This document shows positions 9,398 to 17,589 of a stretch of 64,000 nucleotides of DNA, piece after piece. A program made the position numbers and the translations under genes. The notes beneath the pieces are model-generated. The model was not told the DNA's origin. It ran no database searches and worked only from the letters and a program-made list of their open reading frames with translations. Source of the stretch: JAFCUW01 sp049898325. Lineage in GTDB: Bacteria > Pseudomonadota > Gammaproteobacteria > Burkholderiales > Burkholderiaceae_D. Position 1 is the first letter of the stretch; every line of letters begins with the position of its first letter. The stretch is taken from positions 62,001-126,000 of the forward strand of contig NZ_JAFCXL010000007.1 in assembly GCF_049898325.1 (NCBI RefSeq), in the 5' to 3' direction.

Positions 9398-10222
9398 TCA
9401 GCGCTGCATGGCTGCGCTCCTGCTGTAGACGGACGGCGTCAGCGGCTGCACCAGCTCGCTCACGCCGTGCAGGCTCTCCGCGTGGCCGATGACGAAGCGG
9501 CCCGCGGGCTTGAGCAGGGAGATGACCCGTGCCACCACCTGCTGCTTGGTGCTGGTGTCGAAATAGATCATCACGTTGCGCAGGAAGATCAGGTCGAAGG
9601 TGCCCAACTGGGGCAGCGGCACGTTCAGGTTCACTTGCAGGAAGCGCACCCGCTGGCGCAGGCCGCGGTCGATCAGCAGCGTGCCCTGCTGCAGGCCGGT
9701 CCCCTTCAGGCAAAAGCGCTTCAGGTAGGCCGGTGGAATGTGGGTGGTGCGCTCGAGCGCGTAGTGGCCAAGGCGGGCGCGTTCGAGCACGCGCGTGCTG
9801 ATGTCCGAACCGATCACCTCCCACGGCGCGTCGCCGAGGCAGTCGGCCAGCACCATGGCGATGCTGTAGGCCTCCTCGCCGCTCGAACTGGCGGCGCTCC
9901 ACACGCGCAGCGGCTGGCCGCGCCGATGGACCTGGTCGACGTACTGGCGCAGCATGTCGAAGTGCTTCGGCTCGCGGAAAAAATAGGTCTCGTTGGTGGT
10001 GAGCAGATCGATCGCGGCCTGCACTTCGGCGCCCGCCGTGCCGCTGGCCAGCAGGCTGAAATAATCGCCGTAGCTGTGCAGCTGGCACTGCTGCAGGCGC
10101 TTGGCCAGGCGGCCGCTGACGAGCGCCTTCTTGGCGGCCGACAGGCTGATGCCGGCCGCTTCGTGGATGAAGCGCTGGAACTGGGCGAACTCGCGGTCGC
10201 TGATGTCGATGGTATGGGGCAT
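9398..10222 (-). CDS. cheR: Protein-glutamate O-methyltransferase CheR
   Basis: Methylates receptor glutamates using S-adenosylmethionine, opposing CheB. The 274-residue product has the N-terminal helical CheR domain (about 8-80) and the Rossmann methyltransferase domain with the SAM motif VWSAASSSGEEAYSIAM, then IGSDIS and FDLIFLRNVMIYF. The motif TTNETYFFRE is typical of the family. It has no TPR extension. The gene starts 9 bp after the cheA stop, within the same minus-strand operon. Because the receptors here lack a tether peptide, this CheR probably acts on them directly. Confidence 0.96.
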   Translation of the reverse strand: MPHTIDISDREFAQFQRFIHEAAGISLSAAKKALVSGRLAKRLQQCQLHSYGDYFSLLASGTAGAEVQAAIDLLTTNETYFFREPKHFDMLRQYVDQVHRRGQPLRVWSAASSSGEEAYSIAMVLADCLGDAPWEVIGSDISTRVLERARLGHYALERTTHIPPAYLKRFCLKGTGLQQGTLLIDRGLRQRVRFLQVNLNVPLPQLGTFDLIFLRNVMIYFDTSTKQQVVARVISLLKPAGRFVIGHAESLHGVSELVQPLTPSVYSRSAAMQR

Positions 10223-10231
10223 GGCGACTGT

Positions 10232-12322
10232 TTATGGTGGGCTGCTGGCTGCTCGCAGCGCATGCACCTGCTTGCTGGCGATGGCCGCAAACAAGGCAGG
10301 GACATCGACGATCAGCGCCACGTCGCCGCTGCCGAGGATGGTCGAGCCGCTGATGCAGGCGACCTGGTTGAACAGTTTCGCCAGCGGCTTGATGACGGCC
10401 TGGAATTCGCCGAGCAGGGTATCGACGACGATGCCGCAGCGCTGCGAGGCGTACTTGATGACGACGATGCTCTCGCGCCGCACCGCGCCGGCGTCGACCC
10501 CGAACAGCTCGCGCAGGCGAATGAAGGGCAGGACCTGGCCGCGCAGATTGGTGTAGTCGTGGCCCGGCTCGCACGAGAACTCGACGCATTCTTCGATCAT
10601 GTCGAGCGGGATCACGAACACCGACTTGCCGACCCCGACCTGGAAGCCGTCGATGATCGCCAGCGTCAGCGGCAAGCGCACGGTGACCGTGGTGCCGTGG
10701 CCCGCTTCGCTATGGACGCCGACGCTGCCGCGCAGCGCGCTGATGTTGCGCTTGACGACATCCATGCCGACCCCGCGGCCGGACAGATTGGTGATCTGCT
10801 CGGCCGTCGAAAAGCCCGGCTCGAAAATGAGCGCGTAGATGTCGCTGTCGCTCATGACCCGGCCCGCTTCGACCAGGCCCCGTTCGATCGCCTTCTCGAG
10901 GATCCTGTCACGCTTGAGGCCACCGCCATCGTCGCTGACGGTGATCACGATGCTGCCCGAATCATGGTACGCGTCGAGCCGGACGACGCCGGTGGTGGGC
11001 TTGCCGCCGGCCGCGCGCACGGCGGCCGACTCGATGCCATGGTCCATCGCATTGCGCAGCAGGTGGGTGAGGGGATCGGCGATGCGCTCGACCACGGTTT
11101 TATCGAGTTCGGTATCGACACCGCTCACCTGCAGCACGATGTCCTTGCCGATCTCGCGCGAGACGTCATGGACGACGCGCTGGAAGCGGTTGAAGGTGGC
11201 GCCGATCTTGACCATGCGCAGTTGCAGCGCGCTGTCGCGCACCGTCTCGACCAGGGTGGCCAGGGTCGAGGCGCAGTCGTGCAGTTCGGCGATCTGGGCC
11301 CGGCGCGCGATCAGGTTGGCCGAGGCGCTCACGATGATCAGTTCGCCCACCAGGTTGATCAAATGGTCCAGCTTGTCGGCATCGACCCGGATCGAGCGGT
11401 TTTCCTGGGCCTTCGGGGGCGTGCCAGGTGGCGTCCTGCCCGGCGCGGTTTCCACCGTATCGACCAGCGCGGCCACCTCGGGCAGCGCTGGCGGCGCCAC
11501 TGCGTCAGCGAGCTGCTGCGCCGTCAGCGCGCCGCTGCGCACCAGCAGCGCACCGATGGGCGCGGCGTGGGCGCTGTGGGCCTGCAGCAGGTGGCGGTAG
11601 TCGGCCACGCTGCTCGTCGGCGCCAGGATGCGCAAGGTGCAGTCGTCGCGCACGAACTCGAACACCGCTTCGATGGTGGACAGGTCGGCGCTGCTGCGAA
11701 AGGCGATGTGGTAAGCCAGGTAGCAGCATTCGGGGTCCATGTCCGCCGCCGGCGGCAGGGCGTCGGCCAGGGTGGCGATGCCGACGATCTCGCCCAGCGT
11801 GCCCAGGTAGCCGATGAAGGAGAGCGGGTCCATGCCGTTCTTGAGCACATCGGGGCCGAAGCGCACGGCAATGTGCCAGCTGGCCTGGGCGCTGGTGTCG
11901 GTGTCGGCGTCGGCCGGGGCCAGCGGCGCCGGCGCCAGGTAGGCGCGCAAGGCCTCGACCAGCGGCGCGCCGGCGCGGGTGGTGGCGTCGTCGGCGCCCA
12001 GCTGGCCGTCGGCCACCAGCGCCACCATGACGCCGATATGGTCGCCGCAGGAGAGCAGCAGCGCCACCAGCTGGTCGGCGATGACGAGCTTGCCGCAGCG
12101 CGCTTCATCGAGCACGCTTTCCAGCACGTGCGTGAAGCTGACCACGTGATCGAGGCCGAACAGGCCGGCCGAGCCCTTGATGGTGTGGGCGGCCCGAAAG
12201 ATGGCATTGACCAGTTCGGTCTTGTCGGACGCCTGCTCGACTTCGAGCAGCGCGTGTTCCATCTCTTCGAGTAATTCCCGGCATTCGATCAGGAAGGTTT
12301 GCAGTGCGGCGGCCAGATTCAT
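10232..12322 (-). CDS. cheA: Chemotaxis histidine kinase CheA
   Basis: The 696-residue sensor kinase of the chemotaxis complex. An N-terminal HPt domain carries the phospho-acceptor H46 in AAHTIKGSAG. A region of lower conservation (about 130-300) takes the place of the response-regulator-binding domain, followed by dimerisation, HATPase (LLRNAMDHGIE, ISDDGGGL-like VSDDGGGL, GRGVGMDVVK) and a C-terminal CheW-like domain. All nucleotide-binding boxes look intact. The gene overlaps the upstream STAS gene by four bases (ATGA). It probably phosphorylates the CheY at 12624-12998 and the receiver of CheB. Confidence 0.96.
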   Translation of the reverse strand: MNLAAALQTFLIECRELLEEMEHALLEVEQASDKTELVNAIFRAAHTIKGSAGLFGLDHVVSFTHVLESVLDEARCGKLVIADQLVALLLSCGDHIGVMVALVADGQLGADDATTRAGAPLVEALRAYLAPAPLAPADADTDTSAQASWHIAVRFGPDVLKNGMDPLSFIGYLGTLGEIVGIATLADALPPAADMDPECCYLAYHIAFRSSADLSTIEAVFEFVRDDCTLRILAPTSSVADYRHLLQAHSAHAAPIGALLVRSGALTAQQLADAVAPPALPEVAALVDTVETAPGRTPPGTPPKAQENRSIRVDADKLDHLINLVGELIIVSASANLIARRAQIAELHDCASTLATLVETVRDSALQLRMVKIGATFNRFQRVVHDVSREIGKDIVLQVSGVDTELDKTVVERIADPLTHLLRNAMDHGIESAAVRAAGGKPTTGVVRLDAYHDSGSIVITVSDDGGGLKRDRILEKAIERGLVEAGRVMSDSDIYALIFEPGFSTAEQITNLSGRGVGMDVVKRNISALRGSVGVHSEAGHGTTVTVRLPLTLAIIDGFQVGVGKSVFVIPLDMIEECVEFSCEPGHDYTNLRGQVLPFIRLRELFGVDAGAVRRESIVVIKYASQRCGIVVDTLLGEFQAVIKPLAKLFNQVACISGSTILGSGDVALIVDVPALFAAIASKQVHALRAASSPP

Positions 12323-12627
12323 GGCATCGCCCCGGGCAGGGCGGCGGCGCCGTGGCGGTGGGCGAAGCTGTCAGCCAGGCCCAGCAGATCGAGCAGATCC
12401 TGGACCGGCGCGCTGGACGCCAGCACGCACACATCGCCGCCAAGGCCGCGGGCGGTTTGCCTGGCCAGCAGCAGCAACTGCACGCCGGCCGTGTCGAGCT
12501 CGCTGACGGCCGACAGGTCCAGTTCGACCAGGGTGCCGGCCGCCAGCGGCGCCAGCAGCGTCTCCTTGAGTTCGGCGGCGCGATAAATGCTCATCTCGCC
12601 GTCCAGGCGCACGCGCTGGGGCTTCAT
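12319..12627 (-). CDS. STAS-domain protein in chemotaxis operon
   Basis: A 102-residue single STAS domain, the fold of anti-sigma-factor antagonists such as SpoIIAA. The motif VSELDTAGVQLLLLA places T46 where the phosphorylatable serine or threonine lies in the family. It overlaps cheY by four bases at its start and cheA by four bases at its end, so it is made in step with both. Small STAS proteins occur in some non-enteric chemotaxis clusters, but their role there is not settled. It could be a phospho-switch that modulates the kinase array. No cognate anti-sigma kinase gene is adjacent. Confidence 0.88.
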   Translation of the reverse strand: MKPQRVRLDGEMSIYRAAELKETLLAPLAAGTLVELDLSAVSELDTAGVQLLLLARQTARGLGGDVCVLASSAPVQDLLDLLGLADSFAHRHGAAALPGAMP

Positions 12628-12998
12628 GGCATGCACAGCTTTTGTACCGCGCCCAGCAACTGCTCGACCTTGAAAGGCTTGACCATCCACGCCCGGGCGC
12701 CGGCGGCCTGGCCTTCCCGCTTGCGCGCATCGTCCGATTCCGTGGTTAGCATCATGATGGGCGTAAATTTGTAGTTCTGCATTTGCTTTACTTCCTTCAC
12801 AAAGCTGATGCCATCCATGACGGGCATGTTGACGTCGCTGATGATCAGGTGCACCTTTTGTCCCGCCAGTTTGGACAGCGCATCCTTGCCGTCGCGCCCT
12901 TCGATCACCGTGTAGCCGGCACTCTTGAGCGCAATGCCGATCACTTGCCGCATCGATGCGGAATCGTCGACTACCAGGATCGTTTTTGTCATGTTCAT
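12624..12998 (-). CDS. cheY: Chemotaxis response regulator CheY
   Basis: A 124-residue single receiver domain. The acidic pair D11/D12, phospho-acceptor D55 (IISDVNMPVMDG), T85 and K107 (MVKPF) are all in place. The residue usually Tyr in enteric CheY (near position 104) is Trp here. It overlaps its neighbours on both sides by four bases. It is the expected output of the CheA in this operon, acting on the flagellar motor or another target. No cheZ phosphatase gene is present, so dephosphorylation must come from elsewhere or be intrinsic. Confidence 0.95.
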   Translation of the reverse strand: MNMTKTILVVDDSASMRQVIGIALKSAGYTVIEGRDGKDALSKLAGQKVHLIISDVNMPVMDGISFVKEVKQMQNYKFTPIMMLTTESDDARKREGQAAGARAWMVKPFKVEQLLGAVQKLCMP

Positions 12999-14152
12999 AC
13001 CTCAGGATTAATAGTGGCGGGGCCAATGGCGGATATCGTCGCGGCGCCGCTGTGCACGGCATGCTGGTCGGACATCACGTAGGTTTTCTTCAGTTTTCCC
13101 AGCAGCGCCGGCACATCGAGCGCCTCGAGTTCGCCGGCGCCGGCGAAGCGCTCGCATGCCGCGTCGAGGTGGGGCGGGAACTGCAGAATGTTGTTCGTCA
13201 CCTGGCTCAGGATCTGGTTGACGCGGTCCTGGAATTGCAGCTGCACCAGCGCCTCGCCCACTTGCTGCTTGATGCCGATGCTCTCTTGCTTGAGCACGTC
13301 GGTCGAGGTCAGCAAGCCATCGGCGACGCCCTTGAACCCGGTCAGCACGGCGCCAATCACGGTCACGGTGGTGTGCAGGGAGCGATTCTGCTCATCCACG
13401 GAGAGCTGGGCCGCCTGGCAGGTCGTGCCGATGGCCTCGCTGATCACGCGCACTTTCTCGGCCATGCGCGTGCCGGTTTCGCCCGACTGGTTCGACAGGT
13501 GCCTGAATTCCTTGGCGAGGACGGCAAAGCCGCTGCCCTGCGCCCCGGCGCGCGCCGCTTCGATGGCCGCGTTCAAGGCGAGCAAATTCGATTGCGCAGC
13601 AATACTTGCAACCGCTTCCGACATGTCCCGCAACTCGGTGGTGAAGGCGTTGAGGTCCTCTACCTTGCCCAGCATGGTCGTCATGCTGTGCATGGCCGAG
13701 GACTGCTGCGCCAGCACGGCCGACAACTGCTGCGCGCTGTGCGCCAACACGGCCACCATGCCGCCGTCGTCGCCGTCGCCGCTTGCGCTGGCCTGGCTCG
13801 ATACGTGCAGCGCCTGCTCGAGGCGGTCGACGATGGCGGCAAAGCGCATCGCCAGCGACTCGACCGCGCCGTCCATCTGCGCACGCGCCGTCTCGATGTG
13901 GCCGGCCCACACGGGCACCACGGCGCGGCCGAAATCCCGCTGCGCCGCCAGGTAGCCGCTCAGCACCTGTTGCCGGCGTCGCTGGGCGCCGGCACTGCGC
14001 ATGGCCAGGACGGCCGCGGCCAGCGCGAATGCGCCGGCCAGCACGACCGCCTGCCAGCGCCCGTTGCCGGCCACGAGCACGGCGAACGTGCCGGCAACAC
14101 CGAGTACGCCGAGGCGGATGCCGTCCGGGGAAATGCGGTCATAAGCTTTCAA
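12995..14152 (-). CDS. Membrane-anchored MCP-like signalling protein without periplasmic sensor
   Basis: A 385-residue protein that opens the chemotaxis operon. Two closely spaced hydrophobic helices (about 13-29 and 33-51) form a membrane hairpin with almost no periplasmic loop. They are followed by a helical domain with an MCP-type tip (IAAQSNLLALNAAIEAARAG, GSGFAVLAKEFRHLSNQS) and a C-terminal extension (about 290-385). It may therefore sense a cytoplasmic or membrane state. The start codon appears to be TTG at 14152, preceded by GAAGGAAA; the nearby ATG at 14142 is out of frame. It overlaps cheY by four bases. Confidence 0.88.
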   Translation of the reverse strand: MKAYDRISPDGIRLGVLGVAGTFAVLVAGNGRWQAVVLAGAFALAAAVLAMRSAGAQRRRQQVLSGYLAAQRDFGRAVVPVWAGHIETARAQMDGAVESLAMRFAAIVDRLEQALHVSSQASASGDGDDGGMVAVLAHSAQQLSAVLAQQSSAMHSMTTMLGKVEDLNAFTTELRDMSEAVASIAAQSNLLALNAAIEAARAGAQGSGFAVLAKEFRHLSNQSGETGTRMAEKVRVISEAIGTTCQAAQLSVDEQNRSLHTTVTVIGAVLTGFKGVADGLLTSTDVLKQESIGIKQQVGEALVQLQFQDRVNQILSQVTNNILQFPPHLDAACERFAGAGELEALDVPALLGKLKKTYVMSDQHAVHSGAATISAIGPATINPEV

Positions 14153-14741
14153 GAAATTTCCTTCGGGACAATCAACGTCCCATTTCGTGTTATTGCAACA
14201 TCAATATCTTGAGGCGACTTCCAGCGCTCGATTCTCGGCACATCGCTGGCCTGAGATCAAGGACGGGAGGGGGGAAGGTGAAAACCTGCGGGGGCTGTTC
14301 AGGCGCCGGATGCCAGGCTGCGGTCTCAAATAGGCGCGACGTGCGCGCCTTGCTGCATCGGGTGGCCACAGAGGAAAAATACTGCGGGAAGAGCTAATTA
14401 CAATAGGCTATACAGAAGTAACGTATATTTCTTTTAAGAATCATTTGATGCAATCTTACGTCACTCGGCGCGCTTTCTCCTACCAGTTTTTAACAATTGC
14501 TACCGATACGTTGTTTGTTCACACTGCACTGGCAAGGGCAAGTACCCCATTTTATGCATGCTAAATGTGTAATATCTTGGCTAAATAAAAAGTGGTAACT
14601 TGACCATTTGACATGGCGCTTTCATCGTTGGCTGTGGGGCGGCCGACTGGCCGGACCAGGGCTGGCGCTGGCACTGGCCGCGAGCGAATCAGGCCGGGGG
14701 GCGGCGCTGCGTCGTGGCGACACCACCGGGCGATGGTGTCG
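14153..14741. other. Gene-free region upstream of the chemotaxis operon, with an AT-rich core
   Basis: No convincing gene. It must carry the promoter of the che operon at its left end, but I cannot place -35/-10 boxes with confidence. A small stem-loop GGCGCG-ACGTG-CGCGCC lies at 14333-14349. The stretch from about 14395 to 14610 is strikingly AT-rich against a high-GC background. It is followed by a solo copy of a transposon end (14615-14638) and a stem-loop after the DUF1223 gene. Confidence 0.7.
14615..14638. repeat. Solo terminal inverted repeat related to the element at 45564-45815
   Basis: GGCGCTTTCATCGTTGGCTG followed by TGGG matches the left end of the 252-bp element downstream of the helicase gene at 22 of 24 positions. 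No partner end, target duplication or internal sequence is recognisable nearby. It is probably a remnant of a decayed copy. Confidence 0.6.
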
Positions 14742-14742
14742 C
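14717..14742 (-). terminator. Stem-loop after the DUF1223 gene
   Basis: A perfect 9-bp stem (GCGACACCA / TGGTGTCGC) with an 8-base loop begins at the stop codon of the minus-strand gene. No T-run follows on the minus strand, so intrinsic termination is uncertain. Confidence 0.45.
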
Positions 14743-15506
14743 TACAGCGTCCCGCACAGTGGCAATGAATATGCCTGCAACACGCTGCCATCCTTGGCAG
14801 AAATAAAGGCGGTGATGCCGAAGTCGGCGGCGGGCCGCCGGTCCGGCAAGCTGAACGATTGCGACAACTTGACCGTGCCGGCGGCGTCGAGCGGGGCGGC
14901 ACGGAACCAGTGGCGCGCCACGTAATCGTGGTGCAAGGTGCGCCCGCCGTTTTCGCCCCGCGTGACGATGCTGTCGAGATTATTTTGGTGGACCGCCACT
15001 TGCAGCGATGAACCCGGCGGACCCTTGCCCTTCACCACGACCTGGTAGGTCGCCGCGTCGGCGCGTTCGACGGCGATGCCGATGTCGGCGCGCGCAGGGC
15101 GCGCGTTGGTGCGGCCGATGGTGTCGGCGAGCGCGCCCGACCAGTTGCGCAGTTCGCGCCCGTTGACGAAAAATGCGGGCGTGTAGACCAGCGTCGTGTT
15201 GGCCGCCGCCGCCAGCATCCGCTGACGCTGGGTAAAATCCGGCCGGGAAAATCGATCGCGCCAGCCGATCCGGTCCCAGTAATCGACATGCAGCGACAAG
15301 GGCGCGACTTGTTCGGCGCGCAGTCCCGCCGCCCGCAGGCCGCTCAGGGCGCGGTCGGCAGGCGGGCAGCTGCTGCAGCCCTCCGAGGTGTACAGCTCGA
15401 GCAGCGCCACCGTGTGCGCGGGGCTGTGTCCACTACAACTTTGTGCATAGGCCAGCTGCGCCGCAGCCATGCAGGCCAACATGCCGACAGCGAGGGAAGT
15501 TCGCAT
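14742..15506 (-). CDS. DUF1223 secreted thioredoxin-like protein
   Basis: A 254-residue protein with a signal peptide (residues 1-22, ending AYAQ) and a DUF1223 thioredoxin-like fold. The motif LLELYTSEGCSSCPPADRAL carries the CxxC redox pair, and VYTPAFFVNG provides the expected cis-proline-like segment. The start at 15506 is supported by AAGGAG. It is the last gene of a minus-strand operon encoding a b-type cytochrome, a Mo oxidoreductase and a Met-rich peptide, which suggests a role in periplasmic thiol or methionine redox repair. The actual substrate of the DUF1223 family is not known. Confidence 0.86.
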   Translation of the reverse strand: MRTSLAVGMLACMAAAQLAYAQSCSGHSPAHTVALLELYTSEGCSSCPPADRALSGLRAAGLRAEQVAPLSLHVDYWDRIGWRDRFSRPDFTQRQRMLAAAANTTLVYTPAFFVNGRELRNWSGALADTIGRTNARPARADIGIAVERADAATYQVVVKGKGPPGSSLQVAVHQNNLDSIVTRGENGGRTLHHDYVARHWFRAAPLDAAGTVKLSQSFSLPDRRPAADFGITAFISAKDGSVLQAYSLPLCGTL

Positions 15507-15616
15507 CGTGTACTCCTTGCTTGACATCGGGTGGCGCCCTGGCGACCGGCTGGGCATCGTGCGGCGCCGTCCAGGCGCTCGCGCAATCAATGCCGGCACC
15601 GGCCGCGATCCCCGGT

Positions 15617-15919
15617 TTATTTTTTCATGGGGTCCTTCTTCATCTCATCCTTTTTCATCTCGTCCTTTTTCATCTCGTCCTTTTTCATTTCGTCCTTTTT
15701 CATCTCGTCCTTGCCCATGGCATCCTTGGCCATCGCCTTCGGCTTGCTGTCCGCCTTCTTTTTTGCCATCGCGTCCTTGCCCATGGCATCCTTGTGCATG
15801 CCATCCTTGGCCATCGCATCGGCCGCCATGCCGTCCTTCTTCATGGCGTCCTGCGCCATCGCGCCGCCGCAGGCGAACGCCATCGTCACTGCCATCGCTG
15901 CCGTCATCAGTTGTTTCAT
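15617..15919 (-). CDS. Methionine-rich MxKDx pentapeptide-repeat periplasmic protein (MrpX-like)
   Basis: A 100-residue protein: signal peptide to about residue 22 (AMA-Q), then a mature chain made almost wholly of five-residue units such as DAMKK, DGMAA and DEMKK. I count 14 methionines in about 77 mature residues. This is the pentapeptide MxKDx family. AAGGAG precedes the ATG. A Met-rich periplasmic peptide of this type (MrpX) acts in Azospira suillum as a sacrificial hypochlorite sink that is regenerated by a periplasmic methionine sulfoxide reductase. The neighbouring Mo enzyme fits that role. Function here is by analogy. Confidence 0.87.
   Translation of the reverse strand: MKQLMTAAMAVTMAFACGGAMAQDAMKKDGMAADAMAKDGMHKDAMGKDAMAKKKADSKPKAMAKDAMGKDEMKKDEMKKDEMKKDEMKKDEMKKDPMKK
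15636..15710. repeat. Five 15-bp tandem units encoding the MKKDE repeats
   Basis: Five near-identical 15-bp units (core TTTTTCATCTCGTCC on the plus strand) lie head to tail in the Met-rich peptide gene. They keep the reading frame, so gain or loss of a unit would lengthen or shorten the Met-rich tail without disrupting it. Confidence 0.85.
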
Positions 15920-15975
15920 TTTTTTCTCCTTGAGTGTGTCGCACGACAATCGTGCCCTTCGATGGGGTTCGCCGT

Positions 15976-16755
15976 TCACGAACCGCCAAACCAGTTGTAT
16001 CCCTGGTCTTCCCAATAGCCGCCGGGGTAGCGGTTGGTGACGAAGACTTCGGTGATGTGTTTCGGATTTTTGTAGCCCAGCTTGGTGGGCATGCGCAGCT
16101 TCATGGGGTAGCCGTACTTGGGCGGCAAGATCTGGCCGTCATACGTCAACGCCAGCAGCGTTTGCGGATGTAGCGCGGTGGCCATGTCGATGCTGGTGAA
16201 ATAGTCGTCGGCGCAGCGAAAGCCGACGTATTTGGCGCGCGTGTCGGCGCCGATGCGGCGCAGGAAGTCGCTAAACGGCACGCCGCCCCATTTGCCGATC
16301 GCGCTCCACCCTTCGACGCAGATGTGGCGCGTGACCTGGCTGGCCTGGGGCAGGCTGCGCAGCTGCGCGAGGGTCCATGGCTGGGGGCTGCGCACCAGGC
16401 CGCTGACGGCCAGCGCGTAGTCCGCGTCGATCTGGGGGATGTCTTGCTCGCCATAAAACGCGTTGAAGGGAAACGGCCGGGTGATCATCGATTCGTCATA
16501 CGTCGGCGCCAGCCGCTGCGGATCGAACAGCCAGCCTTGCAGGTCGTCGTTCAGGTGCGACATGGTCTTGAGCATGGTGTCGACGGAGTCGCTGTCGCTG
16601 AGCGAACAGCCGCTCATCATCGACAGCGCGCCGAGCGACAGGGCGCGCGTGCCGAACACGCGGCGCGACGGCATGTCCAGCTTGCTCAAGAGCTTGCCTG
16701 CATCCTTGATGATCTCTTTCTCGTGCGGAAAGAACAGCTTGATTTTCTTGATCAT
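15976..16755 (-). CDS. Tat-exported molybdopterin oxidoreductase, MsrP/YedY-like
   Basis: A 259-residue protein with an oxidoreductase molybdopterin-binding (sulfite-oxidase-fold) domain. The N-terminus has a twin-arginine motif (S30-R31-R32-V-F) and a hydrophobic stretch ending at MMSGC, so export by Tat and possible lipidation at C50 are likely. C146 in RHICVEGWSAIGKWGGVPF is the expected Mo-coordinating cysteine. GGAG precedes the ATG. It lies 35 bp after a cytochrome b561 gene and 56 bp before the Met-rich peptide gene. This resembles the YedY1 methionine sulfoxide reductase system of Azospira rather than enteric MsrPQ. Substrate inferred. Confidence 0.88.
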   Translation of the reverse strand: MIKKIKLFFPHEKEIIKDAGKLLSKLDMPSRRVFGTRALSLGALSMMSGCSLSDSDSVDTMLKTMSHLNDDLQGWLFDPQRLAPTYDESMITRPFPFNAFYGEQDIPQIDADYALAVSGLVRSPQPWTLAQLRSLPQASQVTRHICVEGWSAIGKWGGVPFSDFLRRIGADTRAKYVGFRCADDYFTSIDMATALHPQTLLALTYDGQILPPKYGYPMKLRMPTKLGYKNPKHITEVFVTNRYPGGYWEDQGYNWFGGS

Positions 16756-16790
16756 GGTTTCTCCGGAAAAATTTCGATGAGAACAAATAT

Positions 16791-17387
16791 TTAGCGCCCC
16801 CGCACCATGCTCAGCAGCGTGCGCGGCACCAGCGCCACCATGAACACGTGCACGACAATGAAGGCGGCGGCGAAGGCCATGGCGCCGAAATGGACGTAGC
16901 GTGCGCTGTCGTAGCCGCCCATCAGCAGGCGCAGCAAGGGAAACTGCACGGATTTCCAGATCGCCAGACCCGACACCACCAGCACCAGCAAATCGGCGAT
17001 GATGGCGAGATAGCACAGCTTCTGGACGGCGTTGTAGGCGCCCCGCGCGTCGTGGCGCAGCGTGCCCGACAGGGCGGCCCGGGTATCGGCCCACACGGCC
17101 GCCGGCGACAGGGGCAGCAAGCGGCGTCGCAGGCGGCCGGTGGCGACCCCGAGGACGAGATAGACGAGCCCGTTCAAGACCAGCAGCCACATGGCGGCAA
17201 AATGCCATTGCAGGCCGCCACCAAGCCAGCCGCCCAGGGTCACGCCGGGCGGGAAGGTAAACGGGAACAGGGGCGCGGCGTTGTAGATGCGCCAGCCGCT
17301 CAATAGCATCAGCAGCACCGCAATGGCGTTGAGCCAGTGGGTCAGGCGCATCCACGCCGGGTGGATGATGGGGGGCCGGGATTGCAT
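16791..17387 (-). CDS. Cytochrome b561-type membrane electron donor (YedZ1-like)
   Basis: A 198-residue integral membrane protein with four predicted transmembrane helices and the histidines expected to hold two b hemes (in WMRLTHWLNA, LQWHFAAMWL, YVHFGAMAF, IVVHVFMVAL). It belongs to the prokaryotic cytochrome b561 group. As the first gene of the minus-strand operon, directly before the Mo oxidoreductase, it probably passes quinol electrons to that enzyme. The ATG at 17387 (GAGG upstream) is preferred over a longer frame to 17447. Electron flow is inferred from the pairing. Confidence 0.88.
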   Translation of the reverse strand: MQSRPPIIHPAWMRLTHWLNAIAVLLMLLSGWRIYNAAPLFPFTFPPGVTLGGWLGGGLQWHFAAMWLLVLNGLVYLVLGVATGRLRRRLLPLSPAAVWADTRAALSGTLRHDARGAYNAVQKLCYLAIIADLLVLVVSGLAIWKSVQFPLLRLLMGGYDSARYVHFGAMAFAAAFIVVHVFMVALVPRTLLSMVRGR

Positions 17388-17589
17388 GTCATGCCTCGCA
17401 GTGGTGTCGTCCCGGCTTGGTCGGGGCAGCTGCGGCGAACCTGACACATTTATTTCAGTTTCCTGGCGCCGGCTGCGCCGTGCAGATTTTCTTTGCCGTG
17501 TTTGTCAGGAAGTGGCGGCATCGCCCGACCAAGGCGGAACGCTGCCAGAATGCACCTTGATCACCACACTTATCGACCACAGGCAGTCC
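17388..17589. promoter_or_regulatory. Divergent control region of the sigma/redox module
   Basis: Separates the cytochrome/Mo-enzyme operon from the ECF sigma gene. CCTGACA (17440-17446) and TGTCAGG (17503-17509) form a symmetric pair, so each divergent direction reads ...TGTCAGG about 50-80 bases before its first gene. On the minus side GGAAAC lies upstream of it. These could be parts of two ECF-type promoters, but spacing and -35 boxes are not clearly matched. Confidence 0.4.

Noticed and set aside
9365..12274. A 969-codon plus-strand frame over cheR and cheA
   Set aside because: Antisense shadow; the minus strand encodes intact CheR and CheA with all motifs.
14561..14902. A 113-codon minus-strand frame in the gap before the DUF1223 gene
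   Set aside because: It overlaps the end of DUF1223 in another frame, covers a stem-loop and a transposon remnant, and has no ribosome site or domain.
15636..15710. CRISPR-like repeats
   Set aside because: The 15-bp units are contiguous, without spacers, and encode the MKKDE repeats of a real protein.
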